Positions 27,101 to 42,100 of a stretch of 64,000 bases of DNA are shown one piece after another (the first letter of the stretch is position 1; every line of letters begins with the position of its first letter). The translations under genes were made by a program, and so were the position numbers. The stretch comes from Meghimatium bilineatum (lineage: Eukaryota > Mollusca > Gastropoda > Stylommatophora > Philomycidae): assembly GCA_034231615.1 (NCBI GenBank), contig CM067322.1, positions 68,495,354-68,559,353 of the forward strand, given 5' to 3'. The notes beneath the pieces were generated by a model that had not been told where the DNA came from, did no database searches, and saw only the letters and a list, made by a program, of their open reading frames with translations.

Positions 27101-30100
27101 ATAAAACAAACAAAACTAGAACGCTATGAAATCTAAGAATTGACAAGTCAGTAAGAAAGCTCTGTAACTCATTATGGAATTTGTGTGTATAAATATATAC
27201 TACTGTTATAAATATCAGTACTATGGTAACAAATATTTATTGTTGTGCAAATGTTTACTTCTGTGAATTTGGTCAAGGTTTAACTGAGGTTTCATTTAAA
27301 TTCCACTGACAATGCTATTTATAAACATATACTATATATTTAACAATAGTTGAAAAACACTTCCTATACAGGATATGCTTCAATTATGAGGATGATTCAA
27401 ATGAGAACCTTAAATATTGTTTTTTGGTGAATATATTCTGAAAAAGTAAATTGCAACTGTATCATTTTTTAAATATAGTCACTTGCATTGAATACAAGTC
27501 ATCTAGCACATATAAGGTGCTTAAATTTCTGTAGAAAATAAATTGTTCTTAGTTGTGTGTCTAACCACTCATGTTCCATCTGCTGTACATCTTCTCTGAA
27601 AAGTCAAGATGTTGTGCTCTACCTTGTGGACGCTATGTGATAGCATAGTACATCACAGACAATGTGGAATGCTTAACCAAGGATGATGTCTAGATGAGTG
27701 ATAATTTGACAACATTTGGTGGTTTAACTGCTCATGGCTACAATCCGCTCTAGTACCACCACTCAGTGTGCTTGACTCAGTTGTAAGCAATATATCACAG
27801 AAATCACACCATTTTAAACCTTCCTACTCCACTCATAAGAACTACACATGTTTGAATGGCAGACATGCATCATTATACCAAACCTTCATTCACCAAGGAA
27901 TTTCTATAGGTGAAATTTCTATAGCTTTCATACATTCACTGATTTAATAGTCAATACCAGAACACTGCACCTCTTTGACACATGTCAATAGTGAGGCAAC
28001 CATATTTAAACTGCCAGTATGACATATTATAACTAGTGTTTACTATGAACATGTGTGTTTCTTGTGGAAAACATATTAAGCATGGACACTAAATAAAATT
28101 GTGTCCAAAAGAATAACATCATTTGAATTAAAGTGCTATAAAAGAGTTCTGAGAATACCATGGACAACAAGGAAAAGAAACCAGATGTTAAGAACAATTA
28201 AATATCTAGGAAAGCTGGCAACTGAATAACATATTTTAAAAAAAGCTAGTTTTTTTGGTCACATTAAGAGACATGATGGCATGGAGAGAGTGTTTCTGGA
28301 GGGGATAATAGAAGGGAGCAAGGGAAAAGGCCACCCAAGATGTTAAAAAATGCCTAAAAGAGTTGGGTCAACGTGTTCAAGACCACAGATAATTCAAGAG
28401 ATCTATAGGGAAGACTATGTTCTGGAAAGAATGTCACCTGATGATGAATAATATGACAAATGCATGACACTTTTGGCATCCATAACAACAATATTGACAG
28501 ATTACAAGATAATGCTACAGTCAGTTATTTAAATGAAAGTGTCACTTTTAAGTTATTCATTTGAAGCATCCATGTATAATGAATTATTTATAACTTTTAC
28601 ATAACAATCATGGTATCTTATTTCAACAAATATTTATTAATGAAAAAAATTCCTGGTAGTTATCTTGTCTGAAATTTATTCTGCACAGAATAACTTTCCT
28701 ATTCCTATTTCTCTAAGATAAAGTTAAGAATGTGGTATTCCAAACAAAATTATAAATTGACAGAAAATTAAATAATTTAACAGCACCTAAATCAAATAAT
28801 TATTTGCCTATGAATTTACTCTAACTGAGCCTCATAGCGCCTAAGTCACCCAACACAAATCTGTTAATGTTTTTTTAAAGAACAAAACATTAAAAAGTAG
28901 ATTTTTTTAGAATCCATTTCTGACTGATTTGTCAATGACAAAATAATAATGTATAACTAATAATTAAGCTGATAGAATGACATAAGGCATGCAAATTAAA
29001 TAAAATTAAAAGCACTAGAACAGTGTTTCAAACAGTAATATACAGAGTATCACAATTCCCAGTCACAAAATGTTTAAACTATATATACAATTTAACATTT
29101 GTTGTTTTTTTTCAAGAAAATGAGTGGTATAAGCCTACTCTTTTTTCTAGAAATGAAAACAAATAATTAAAAATGCAGATTTGAAAGATAGTAAGCTAGG
29201 TGATAAAAGTCATGACATAATTGGATTCTGACTGATGCCCCGTTAAGTTATCTCTTGAAAAGAAAATGTAGCGATCATATTTAAAAAAGCAGACCCTCAA
29301 TTACAAAAAAGGTAGCTGATAACACTGTGAATGATGATGATGATGATGTATGTTGATAAACATTTCTGCATTGTCTTATTTATAAGATGTTGGCTGATCA
29401 TTGAGCACACAAGTACTATCAGTTCAATAATGAATATGGAGGTACAGATAGTTACTGTAGTCTTCCAATGTTTCCCTGAATGAATATGCCTGTACAGACA
29501 TTACTGTTCCCATCCAATGACTCTCTGATAGTGTTCATTATTAAAAGTGTTTCATGTCCAATTATTTCAATACTTTGAAAGATCCAAAATGACCAGTGTT
29601 TGTATGAGTGGATGCTATTGTTGCATTTAATCTCTTGCATCTGACATTGAGCTATTGTCCTGTACATCCTGGATTTTATGGTAATGGTAGAGCAGATGGT
29701 CAAGACATCTATAGTAAGAGAGTTAATGATAGTAAAGGAGTGTACTGAAGTATCTAGATAACCACCTATCAGTTGTGGATATCACAACAGATGATGTATT
29801 TGCTTCAATTGAATGAATTATGTATTAACTCAATTCATACATAAACACAATATATCTGGGCAAGAGGAATTCCTTTCCGGACATAACAACGATATTTTGG
29901 GCCTGTAGATATTCCATCAAAATTTGCTTCGTTTGGTTTGTAAATGACCAGTATTAACTTATTTAGCCATTTAACAATTAGAAATCTGGCTAACGAAAGG
30001 AAACCTGTGTCATTGTGTGTGATTGGAAGTGTGGTATATTTATTTCAAATTAAAATTCGAACACCATAGATTCAGCTTTCCAGAAATCAGCAAAATGGCT

Positions 30101-33100
30101 TCAACTTCCGGATTTATTATTCTTTGAGTTTTATAATTGGAAATGTTCTTTCAAGTGATGTGTTGGTAAGGAACAGTGTTTTCAATTTTGACAGTGGAGA
30201 GTACCAATTTGTTGAAAATTGGAAAATAAACAGGCCTTGATCTAATATAGGTAAGATTCAAAAAAATTATAAAACTGCTTACACTGCTATTGTTTCTGAA
30301 GAGTTAGATAGACCTAGTGACAGCAATGATAATATTCCATTATGTTATACAGACATTAGAGTTAGACCTAATGATAATATTGAGTGGAATAAAGTTCAAC
30401 TATGGAAATTCAATACTATGTCATGAATACTTGGGAATATTTCCTAAATTTTCATATTTTGTTTATCTCTGAAACTGGACATGGCAAACAAAAAAAATGG
30501 AATAAAACAGTTTATAGATTTACTTCAAATAAACTAATTATTAGCAGTAAATGGACAGTCAATGCATCTACCTTAGTAAGATTGGATATCAACATTTCAA
30601 GACAAGTAAAACTGAGGGTAAGCAGAACAAAATGCATGTCCCAAAAATTTATCTTCATCTAACATCCCTGTTTGTGGTGTAATTTTTGTATTTTGTTGTT
30701 ACAATTCTTATATGGTTATAATGTATATGGATTCCACATTCAATTATCTTTCTTTTGATGTCTTATATGACCTTCCATAGCTAATATTTTGTTTTCAGGA
30801 AGCTTGCACCTAAATCATGTTGCAGTCCAAAAATTTAGCCTAAAATTAATCCAAACCCTGGAAATAATGCATCCTGATTGAGTTAAACGTAACATTAGTA
30901 ATACATAATAGGTCTACCAGGAGTGCTGTCAGCTGAGAAACAAGGAAGACTCAAGTTAGTAGACCTGTAACAATAATGCTGTCACTTTTTGTTATCTAGT
31001 CAATTAACCATTTTAAATAACCAATCATCTTTTGAATAATGTTAAAATGACTGTTACAATAGTATAGGCCTAACTAAAGCAAACTTTTATATTAGCATCA
31101 TCAATGTGATTAACAAAATATTTGAACAAATTAGTAAATGAAAATATTGTCTTAATATAAGGCACTATAGAAACTCTCAGAACTAAAATTGTTAGTTAAG
31201 TTATAAAATAAAATGCAACATAGCCTACATTGAGAAGCAAATAATCATAATTTATGGAACTGTTAAATGTGTCAAGGCTAAACTATAAACACATAATAGT
31301 ATAGCCTATTTCTAATACACACAATAGTGTCAAATAAGAGGTAATCAATATTTGTGTAATTAATAGCTTATTTATAAGCTCTGAAAGAGTGAAGGAGAAT
31401 TACTATATATCCTACTTATTTTTCATTCAATTCAGATTGCTGTTAAAATGTTTATGTACATTATTTTAATTAGAAATAGACATCTATAGATATACTTTCT
31501 AGGTACAAGTAATATTGTCTACTGTCTATTGTCTTTCCTCAGGTGGTTTGTTATCCACTCGTGCCATTAAGCATTAGGGTGATTGGAGCTCGAGCTTGTG
31601 TTCCAAGGCCAGGTGTGTCACCTCAGCTGTGCTATGACCATGTTTGTTCAAGATGCGCCTGATGTTTTCTATCCTTTTCCATGGTCTTCCTCTGGCTTTG
31701 TACCCTGATCTTATTTGGTTATATGTCTGTAAGGGCAACTTGTCGTGATGTATTCTCATAATGTGGCCAAACCACTTGATCTGCTGCCTTTCTATGTATT
31801 TTGTGCAAGGTGTTATACCTATTCTTTCCCTGATGTCTTAATTTTGTAATCTATCAAGCTTGGTGAAGTGACCTCTGAAGCTTTCTTCATACATTTCATC
31901 TCACATGTCACTATCTTTCTGTAATGTGAAGATGAGAGACCAGGTTTAGCACAGTGTTGGTAGGAATATACTGTAAATAATTTGTATTTTAACTTTCATT
32001 TTTATCTTGGGATGAAGAAGTAGTGGTAATGGTATGTTACTACATTTGCCTTTTGACATCTCGTCTCTATTTCTCTATTGAGGCTTCCATTTTCTGTAAA
32101 AAATACTACAGAGATATTTGAACTCTGTTACTTGTTTTACTCCTATTTTGTCTATCTGTATGTATCTGACGCACTCCCGTTTTTGTATCAAATGCATCTA
32201 TGATACCATCTGATATTCTTACTACACATTAGCAGTTTTTATACAAAGGTCTTATACTTTCTAACAGTTGTCCTTTAATACAATACATTTCTAGAGTTTT
32301 CCATATTAGGTCTCTGTTGATGCTTTTTCCTGATCTATAAATATTGCATTTAGTTTGTTGTTGTATTCTATCGCTTTCTCACTCATTTGCCTGAGTATAA
32401 ACAAGGCGTCTGTGCAACTAACCCCTCTTCTGAAGCCAAATTGTGAGAGGCTCAGTTAGTTAGTTAGTCGTCGGATCATCATCACTGCAAATGGACACAT
32501 CCATAATTGCTCCGATTTCTCCTTGAGTGTATCCGCCATCACACTTCTGCTGACAGTACCGGTCCTATGCTGGTTGACCATCATTCTTCTGCACCCTCCA
32601 AAATGTTCACCTCTAGCAACACCGCATTTCAATCCCTGATCTTTAATCCTAGCCATTGAAAAGGAATCATCATCCACATTAGTCTCACTCTCGCGTGTTA
32701 TATCTCTTAAGGAGTTCAAAACGTCAGCACGATCCACTGCCCCATCGCCCTGTGCCACAATCGCGCACGATGCCAGTTGATCCGCTGTTTCATTGCCTCG
32801 AACGCCCACATGTCCCGGCACGAAAATAAATGTAACCACTTTCAACCTCGCCTTTCTCAAGGCCTCAATCCAATTTTCACAAACGAGACCCACTTGTACC
32901 TTCTTAATCATACTCATAGAGTCACTCAAGATGCAGACCTGTGTTACCTTCTGTGTGCGTAGCCACTGAAATGCCTTGGTCACTGCCATAGTCTCCACGG
33001 TCATACTACTCGTAGTGACCGCAAAGGCACCATAATCCTCCTTGATCTTTTTACCTGCGCACTGAGCTGTAAAGGCCCAGGCATTGCGAACATGCCTAAT

Positions 33101-36100
33101 TACAGATCCATCAGTGTATGTAATCACATCCCCCTCTTTGGTATTCTCACTGATTAAAGCCTGCACTTCTTTCTCCACAGCTGTGGGACACCATTCTCTG
33201 CATTCCCTGCTAAGTGATATTACTACTCTCAAACAAGTTTTGAAATCTGTGGGTAGACCTATCCATTCTGCACCTGCTGCCACATCCTGTAATCTGCACA
33301 CGCTTTGTATGACATCTTCATCACATCCCATCCACGACCTTCCTCTCTTGAGTCTGCTGCCTTTAACTTTCTGTATTTCGGAATGCAACGGGTGTTCCTT
33401 ATCTGCATGTATTTGAAGGTACGCCCATGCACGGCAATACTGTAATCTATGCTCAGCTGTTGGGCAGTCAAGTAGGTATCGCATAGCTCTTGTCGATGTG
33501 TCTCTTGTGCATCCCAGAATGATACACATTGCTGCATTCTGGACTCTATATCCAGTCTTTCGATCTGAGTTTGGCTAAGAGTCAGAATTGCCAGTGCATA
33601 ATTCACCACAGCCACAACCAAACCCTGGAACAAAAGAAATAATCTTTGCTCACACTGCGCAGCAGCCATAACCTTCATTGCTGCTAAGCCTTTGCCTGCC
33701 CTTATGATAATGTGGTCAACATGTTCCCTGAAACTCAGGCTTCTGTAAAAAAACACACCCAGATATCTCATTGTGCTAGTTCTTTCTAAACTTTTCCCGG
33801 ACAACGAAACTTGTGGCATGGGTGTCTTTACCATGTGATTGTTCAAGGAAAACCACGTCACGAATGCCTTAGACGGATTAACCACTGCTCCCGTATCTCG
33901 ACACCAATTTGTCAGTCTGTCCAGCTCCTTCTGTAGTTCCACGATGCACTCTTCTCTATTTCTGCCCTGTCTATACACCAGGATATCATCGGTATATGAC
34001 ATCATTCTGCCAACACCTGTGATTTGATTGCCAGCGGTATGTACTGTGTATACATTGAAAAGTACAGGAGATAGAGACGATCCCTGTGGCAGACCAGGGC
34101 TAATAACCGTTGGTGCAGATATCCAGTTACCACACTTAAGAACTACAACCCTGTGCATCAGGGCGGTGCCAACCCAACGCACGACAAAAGGATTAACTGC
34201 AAGATTTAACAGCTGTTGCATCAAGATATCCAAGGACACCCTATTGTACGCATCCTCAAGGTCTATTGCGACTGCACGTCTCCATGCGCGAATCGAACCC
34301 CTCAAAAACATCCTGCGCAAATATGGCTGCATTCTGCCATATCTTCTTTCCTGGACGATATCCTCCTAACAATATTGGTAAACACTTATTTCTTTCAAGA
34401 TAACACGATACCTTCCAGGCCACAATTTTTTCCAAAAGCTTGCCAATCGTATTCTGCATTGTTATTATTCTGTAGCCTTGTATCCTGGTGTGGTCCTTTC
34501 TAGGTTTGGGTAGTGGAACTAAATAGCTGTGCAACCAGTCTTCTTTCACTGTGCCCTTTAAAAGGCTATTATTGAACATGTCCGCCAACTCTCCCAACTC
34601 CTCATCCGTTTTTCGACTAATGTCATTGTATCTAATGCCATCTGGCCCTGGTGCTGTGTTTTTTGTACTTTTCAGTGCCTTCCTGATTTCTTCAACTGTG
34701 ATTAGCATATGGTTTTCCATGCTCAAGTTCTTACACGTGTCTGTGATTGTTTTCCTGATTCCTTGATATGCCTCCACATTTCTCTGACCAATTTGTGCGT
34801 TGTAGTGTGCCAGCATCACCGCACCTTTTGTCTCGTCCGTCTTCTGCCAGACGGCATCGTCGCTCTGGAAATCGGCAATAGCCACGCGTCTTGTCAGACC
34901 ATTAATGGACTTGTGTAACCGCCAGAACAATTTTATTGACTTTTCACGTGTGATCTCCTGGCAAAATTCATCCCATTTTGACGCCTTTGCTGACTTTGCA
35001 ATATCTTTGAATGTTTGGACTAAGATATCTTTCTTTCGTTGCGATTGTGCAACCTCCATGGGCTGAGCCGCAACATGTTTCCTTGCCCTTTGCCATAGTG
35101 ATACTGCTTTCCGTTTCTCGCTCCATGCCCTTTGAACCTCTTCGTTCCACCAGGGCTCAATTGTGAGAGGCTCAATTGTGGTTCAATGATGTATCTTGCA
35201 CATTGTAATCTTGTATCCATGGTTATTATACTGAAGATCCCTGGTATTTATTGCACATATTAAAAATATAAGTGAGATCTGATACAAAGTATTTATCTGG
35301 TTCTGTGGTAACATGGTACAGAACACATCACGGGCAGCCAATATACTAGGTTGAAAACCTGCCAGTCAACAGTTTAACTGGACCATTCTGAAAGCAATGA
35401 CAACCTACTGAATGTATGTATATTGTCTAGATCAGATAATCACTACAATAAAAAAAAATGTTGAGTTTATCTCTATGTTCTGAGTAGGATATACTAATAT
35501 GAAATATTTACAGGTAGTTTCATCTACATAGTGAACTGAAATCTTAAAACATGAGGCACAACTTACAAAGACTTTCAATTGTCCCATTTTTAATAGAAGC
35601 CACCTGAAGCAATGTTAAATAGTGTAGTTTCATAAAAATATAATAAAATAAACTATAAATATAATAAAACCATGTATAAAACATTATTTTTTAACTACAG
35701 GGGTATTAGTTAATTTTTAGGCAATACTATTACATCAACACACATTACAAGTAGGCCTACAATGTGAACAATTGGCTTTCAACCAGGAGCAAGTTCAACA
35801 AAGTTGTGCTTCTAAGACAGGCCCATTAACTGCTCTACCACTGAACTATCATCTATTAAGGACACCTACAGCGTATTAAAATGAACATTCTACAACCATA
35901 AATATGTTGAGTATCACTCATAATTAATAGTTACGGTACAAATATATGTTCAATATTTATTACATGTCAATAGACTAGAAGGGTTTGTTATGAACTGCTT
36001 CAACAAAGACATGACTATATGAGCTGTGATTATAAACTTAGAAATGTACTTACTGTAGCTTCCTCTTCAAAATCCTCAGTAAGAATCTCCAGCTGTTGAC

Positions 36101-39100
36101 TGTGCTTTTCAAGCAAGTTGGACTGGTAAGCAATTGGGTTGGACAAAGCATCTGCATATGCTATTAAGAGAAGGTAAAAGTGAAGGAACATAAACAAATA
36201 ATCTATTATAAATGGGGGGTAAAATAAAATGTAAGATTACAAGGACAGACATTGACAGAGACATCTTAGAAATGCTATTACTTACTCAGCACTCCTGGTA
36301 GTCCTTTGTTATACATCATGCATTCACTGATAATGCTAAGCATTCATTATTTCAGTTTTTGTAAGTTAAATTTTATATTTGTTGCCAAACATTTCTGCAA
36401 ATTTTGGTTAATAGAACTTCATAATATATTGGAGCTTAGTCTTTTTCTACTGATTGAAAATTGTATGGATACTATGTGCAGTATATGCACCCATTGCAAT
36501 ATGTGACAACAGGAGTACCGAACATGCAGATAAATAAACTTTATCAGCACAAACCATCTGAGTACCTGGAATATTCAGATGATTTCCATTAAAATGTGCT
36601 CCTAGGATGACAGAATTTGGTATGCAATTGAGGGCTTATATATCCATCAACATGGTTAGTCATGTGACGTATTCCTTCCAGAACATTGTCTTCCCAATGA
36701 ACTCTCTGAACCTCTCTCTGTCTTGGGCGATGTGGCTTGCATTTTCTAGCGATGTATTCATGTTATTTTTAATAACGTCAGTCCATCGTCTTCTTGGTCT
36801 GCCCTTTCTCCTCTGCTCATGTACTCTTCTCTCCATTATGTGTCTTTCTAAACAGTTGTCTCTTTATATGACCAAACAGGCGTAGTTTTCTTTTTGTTAT
36901 TGTGTTTAGTAACCAACACTCTGGAATCTTCATGGTACCATATGGTATTCCAGGATTATCACCTTTCATCCCTACACATAAAGATTCTGTTGGTTTCTCT
37001 ATCTCCCATTCACTTTCTTTCATCTTTGTTTTTTTTCAGTTTTTTGTATAACATTTATTTATCATTTATTTTCCAGGCAATCATCTGTTTATATTAATCA
37101 GTAGCAATATCTTTACAGAAAGTGTTGACCTACTCATAATGTGTTGTGTTCTGTTCGTGAAAAAGATCTGAAACTAATTACAAATATAAGATGCCACTTG
37201 AAGTGGATTTCGGTTGTATCAATTTTTACCATATGTCACCTGAAGTTGTTTTTAGTTATCCAAATTTTCACCATACAACACCTAAAATAGCTTCCAGTTG
37301 TACAAATTTTCATGATACATCACCTGAAGTTGCTTCCAATTATTACAATTTTCTCCATACAACCCTTGAAGTGACTTCCAATTGTCACAATTTTCAACAT
37401 ACTTGATCATGTCACTTCCATTTCTATCAATTTTCACCATAAACACCCTGAAGATATTTACACCTCACTAAATCTTTACTAACTACCACCTGAAGTTACT
37501 TTAAATAGAAATCTCTCAGAAGCAGCATGCTTAAATATTGTTTTAATCTGCACACACTAAGGGAAAACTCCAAATAAAGTTTAAATATTAAATATTACAT
37601 AAAATATTACCAGCAAGAGTGTCAGGAATATAATCTTTGACCACAATGTGAACAAATAAAGTTGGCATAAGAAGTGGTTGGTTGCACTCATTTCGTAGTG
37701 GAATGTGACGATAGCCAGGTCTTAATCCTTCCACAGGTAAAACACGGTGGCCAATCAAAGATTTATTTTGTTCTTCATAAACAGCGATACGAATGGTGGC
37801 CAAATTAGGCAGCACAACCTAAAAGTGGAGAATAATCAATATATATATATATATCTAGAGAGAGAGGGGGGGAGAGAGAGAGAGAGAGAGAGAGCAGAGT
37901 TAACTAATCAAATTACTGAGGTGCAGACATGTTATACCTTCACAATCTAGCATGACAGATCAAAATAATAGATGTACAATAAATACTTGTGTTATTTCAT
38001 ACTTTATGATGGATGTACAGGAATGGATAAGGAAATGAAATTTTGCATGGTTCTATGCTGTTACATATATTATTTGTTACGATTTAGTTATAGTTTTTTA
38101 ATTAGTCTTGGTATACCTTGATGAAAGCATTTAGTTGAAATTTATGTTCTCATTGAGACATTTTTTCATTAGATTGTGCTCTTCTTCTGAAACTCTGACA
38201 AATTAGCTGAAACTCTTGCATCCCTGTTGGTATCACTTATGATGCTGCAGTTAGTTACCCTATATTTCTTGAACCAGCAATGCAGCACATCTCCATATGT
38301 GAATTGTTTTATTGGTGTTCTGAGGACTATATGCCCTATATTTAAAGACACATAATGTCACATAAATATGAGTAGATACAAACCTTTTTGAAAACAAAAG
38401 GTTCCTCATCATACACAGGGTTCAGACCATTGTTAAGTACAGTCTTGCTTCTAAACTTCTTTCGTATAGTGTCTGTTGGGAGCCCATACATATCCACTTC
38501 TACGTATGTTCCTACTTTTTTATCTGACAAAAACTGCCCAGAGATTATCTGATAAAAAGATTTTTTTAAATGTATTTATTCACTTTTTTAACATTTAAAC
38601 AACAATATACTACTACTGCTAACTAACTGCCAACTGCTAGCTGCTGTTAGCTTGCTGGCTGGCTGCCACCACCATCACCACTGCTGCCACCACACCACCA
38701 CTACTACTGAGAAATTAAAAATGTGCAGAGAATTAACTTATAAAGATAATATACATACAAGTATTCATAATTTGAATACTTACAAATTACTGAAACAAGG
38801 ATGTATTTTTTTATCACTGAGAAATAACAGATGTATCATATTAGAAACAAATAAGTAAAGTTACATGGTCTAACTCTGGGGCAGTGAGTTAGAGTGCATC
38901 TTGGATGGAGAAAGTACCAGGTCTATGATGACACTGGCAACTGTGCATCTGGACCATTCAGAAAGCAATACAACAAACTGAACATATTTATATTGTCTAG
39001 AAAATCACTGCAGCCAAAATATTGATTGTTACATCCTATGGTATACATGGTATGCTACCAACAACAGTTATATGAAAATGTACATTTGTGTGTGTTGCTG

Positions 39101-42100
39101 GGGTTCAGAAGGGGAGAGAAGAATAGTAATACTGCCTCTGCCATGCAAGGGAAGGGTAAGTATTTGATTAACCAATGCTATGATCTCCACTGCAATGAAG
39201 CCTGTTCAATACCCAGTGTTTTATAAACTATCTTATGAAATGGTTCATGATTTACTATACAGAAAATACATGCAGATAAGGAACACCTGTTGCATTCCGA
39301 AATACAGAAAGTTAAAGGCAGCAGACTCAAGAAAGTTAAAGGCAGCAGACTCAAGAGAGGGAGGTCGTGGATGGGACATGTTGAGGATGTCATACAAAAC
39401 ATGTGCAGATTGCAGGATGTGGCAGTAGGTGCAGAATGGATAAGTCTATCCACAAATTTTGAAACTTGTTTGAGAGTAGTAATATCACTTAGCAGGGAAT
39501 GCAGAGAATGGTGTCCCACAGCTGTGGAGAAAGAAGTGGTGCAGGCTTTGGTCAGTAAGAATACCAAAGAGGGGGATGTGATTATATACACTGATGGATC
39601 TGTGATTAGACATGTTCACAGTGCTTGGGCCTTCACAGCTCAGTGTGCAGATAAAATGATCAGCGACGAGAGTGGTGCCTTTGCTACCACGAGTAGCATG
39701 ACCATAGAGACTATGGTGGTGACCAGGACATTTGAGTCCTGTCAGCACAAGAGTAATGGCATATACACTCAAGGAGAGATCAGTACAACTATGGATGTGT
39801 CCAGTTTGCATTGATGATGATCCAACAACTAACTAACTATACAGAAAATGATATACCTTGAATGAAACTGTTCCTGCAATAATGCCATCTACTGTAGATT
39901 CTGCAAAAGGGTCAAAATGTCGATCTTTTCTCCTCATGAAATCTGGTTTCAAGATGTATCCTACTCGTCCATTGTACTCAAATATACCTAGATTGACCTG
40001 CATGGCTAGATCTTTAAATAGAGTTGTAATAGAACACGTTTTAAAAAAAAATATTAAAAAAAATTCAAGCAAACAACAAATGATCTTATGACAAAGAATA
40101 AGGTTTAGTGACACAGGGTTAAACCTAAGGTGTTGGCTTCTGTAGAAGAGGATAGTTAATAGTCCTAATCTGTAAAATTGTGGTCCTGATTCAAGCATAG
40201 ACAAAAGCAGCAATGATATGCATAATACTCGCAATGTTATTGAAGCACAAGTCTGAAACTTGTGTCATACTTTCTTATGAAGAATTGATATTTCATTTAA
40301 CACTGGCACATGGTGAAATTATCAGAGAATGCACAGCTATGTCTCTGACAACATAAAGAGCTATAAATAGTAGAATTACATTAATAAAAATAAAAATATT
40401 GGGACTGGTATATGCCGTAATCACAATATTTGACACTAAATGTGCATTGACTCTAAAGGTACAGAAAGATGAACAATAGCAAGCATTCTGAAGACAAAAT
40501 TGTAAGTCTTGTACATATAGATTAAACCTACAGTAGAATGGGCAACATTTCATGGGCACAATAACAGATAAATAGGCACTGAGATTACAAATGAAAAGAG
40601 AACATCTGAATAACATAAAACAAAGACTAATCCAATATCATGGCCACATAAAAAGACAGGGCACTCTTTTAAATCCTGTACCTCAAAAATAAGGCTGAAG
40701 ACACAAAGAAATGGAAAAGATCATTGCTATTTGCAAGATATGAAGAAAACAATAGCATATAAGAATATTTCATGGAATTTGTAATGAAAGAACAAGCAGT
40801 TAGTGAGATCATTTGCAGTAAACATGATAGATACATTTTTCTTCAATAAATATTATTTAAGGAAGATTTTGTTTGGAGTTATCAAATTCATCTTGTAAAA
40901 CAGGCCACCAAGCTTAAAGAAACTGCCACTGTGAATGGTCATAGCTTTTCGATCATCATCAGGTAGCATATCCCAGGGAGAATGTAGCAATCATCACAGC
41001 CTGTTGACAATCTGGCTGATATTGAGCCAAACTTCCTGCTGCTCTGCATGTAGTGTTCAGGTTGTCTTAATATCTTGCATCTTCTTCATGGCCTACCTCT
41101 TTTCCATTGCTTTGCATCATCCCTCCATTATGGTCTTTTCTAAGCTGTTTGTCATTTGATATGGTCAAAATATTGTCATTTATAGAGATAACTTTGCTGT
41201 TTAGCCAGTTTTTTTTTACTTTCAATTCTCTCAGAATGTTCCTATTAGTGATCTTTCTGGTCCAACATATCTGGAAATTCTTTTGTAATACAGTATTTTA
41301 TTTCAAATCCTTGACACATCCTTGTAACAAATGACACATGCTTGTCTGACTCCTTTTTCCACCCTAAACCATCTGATGTTTCATCATCTACTCTTATAGC
41401 TAAAGAACATAAATGCTATAGACATGTATTACAGATGTGTTATATTGATAATATAACAAACAAATATGTCAGAAAAATACTGTATGTAGAATAGTATAGA
41501 TAATAATACTTGTAAGATAAAAATCAAATAAAAATTACCAAGCGTTTGAAAGTTGAGAGCTACCAGCTGACATCCTGCATTCCAGAACACCTGAGGCATA
41601 AAATTGCTAGAGTCCACTCTTGTACCTCTGGGGTAAATTCTACTCATCTGGCGTTTGTTATAACTGACTGTAATTAAGGAGTCTGATAGGTTATACAATA
41701 AACAATGAATAATTTAAAATCTGGGTACTTTATTTCAAATTATTATATGAAGTGCAGACGTGTTATAAAGCACTCTCCATACAAAAATAAGTGGAGTGAT
41801 CACATACATGCAGTGATGTGGATTTCATATTTATTTCAACAGAAGTAATATTATTTAATTGAATGTTGTTACATAGAATGTTATTAATTATTTTGGTGTC
41901 CAAAATGTTTCAATATCTTCCAGTATTGTACTAAATATGCTAAATTTTGAAAAATCAACAAAACATTGACATCACATGAATTCAAAAGTGAATGCATTTT
42001 CAGTAAGGAGAATGGGGATGTTACCTTAATAAAGGGCAATTTCCTAGTTTTCATGGAATTTGTAATGGCTTTTAAAAAAAACAATAACTTGGAAATGAGT

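Noticed and set aside
33839..34918. Several plus-strand frames across 33084-34918
   Set aside because: They are antisense shadows of the LINE-I RT and RNase H frames on the minus strand.
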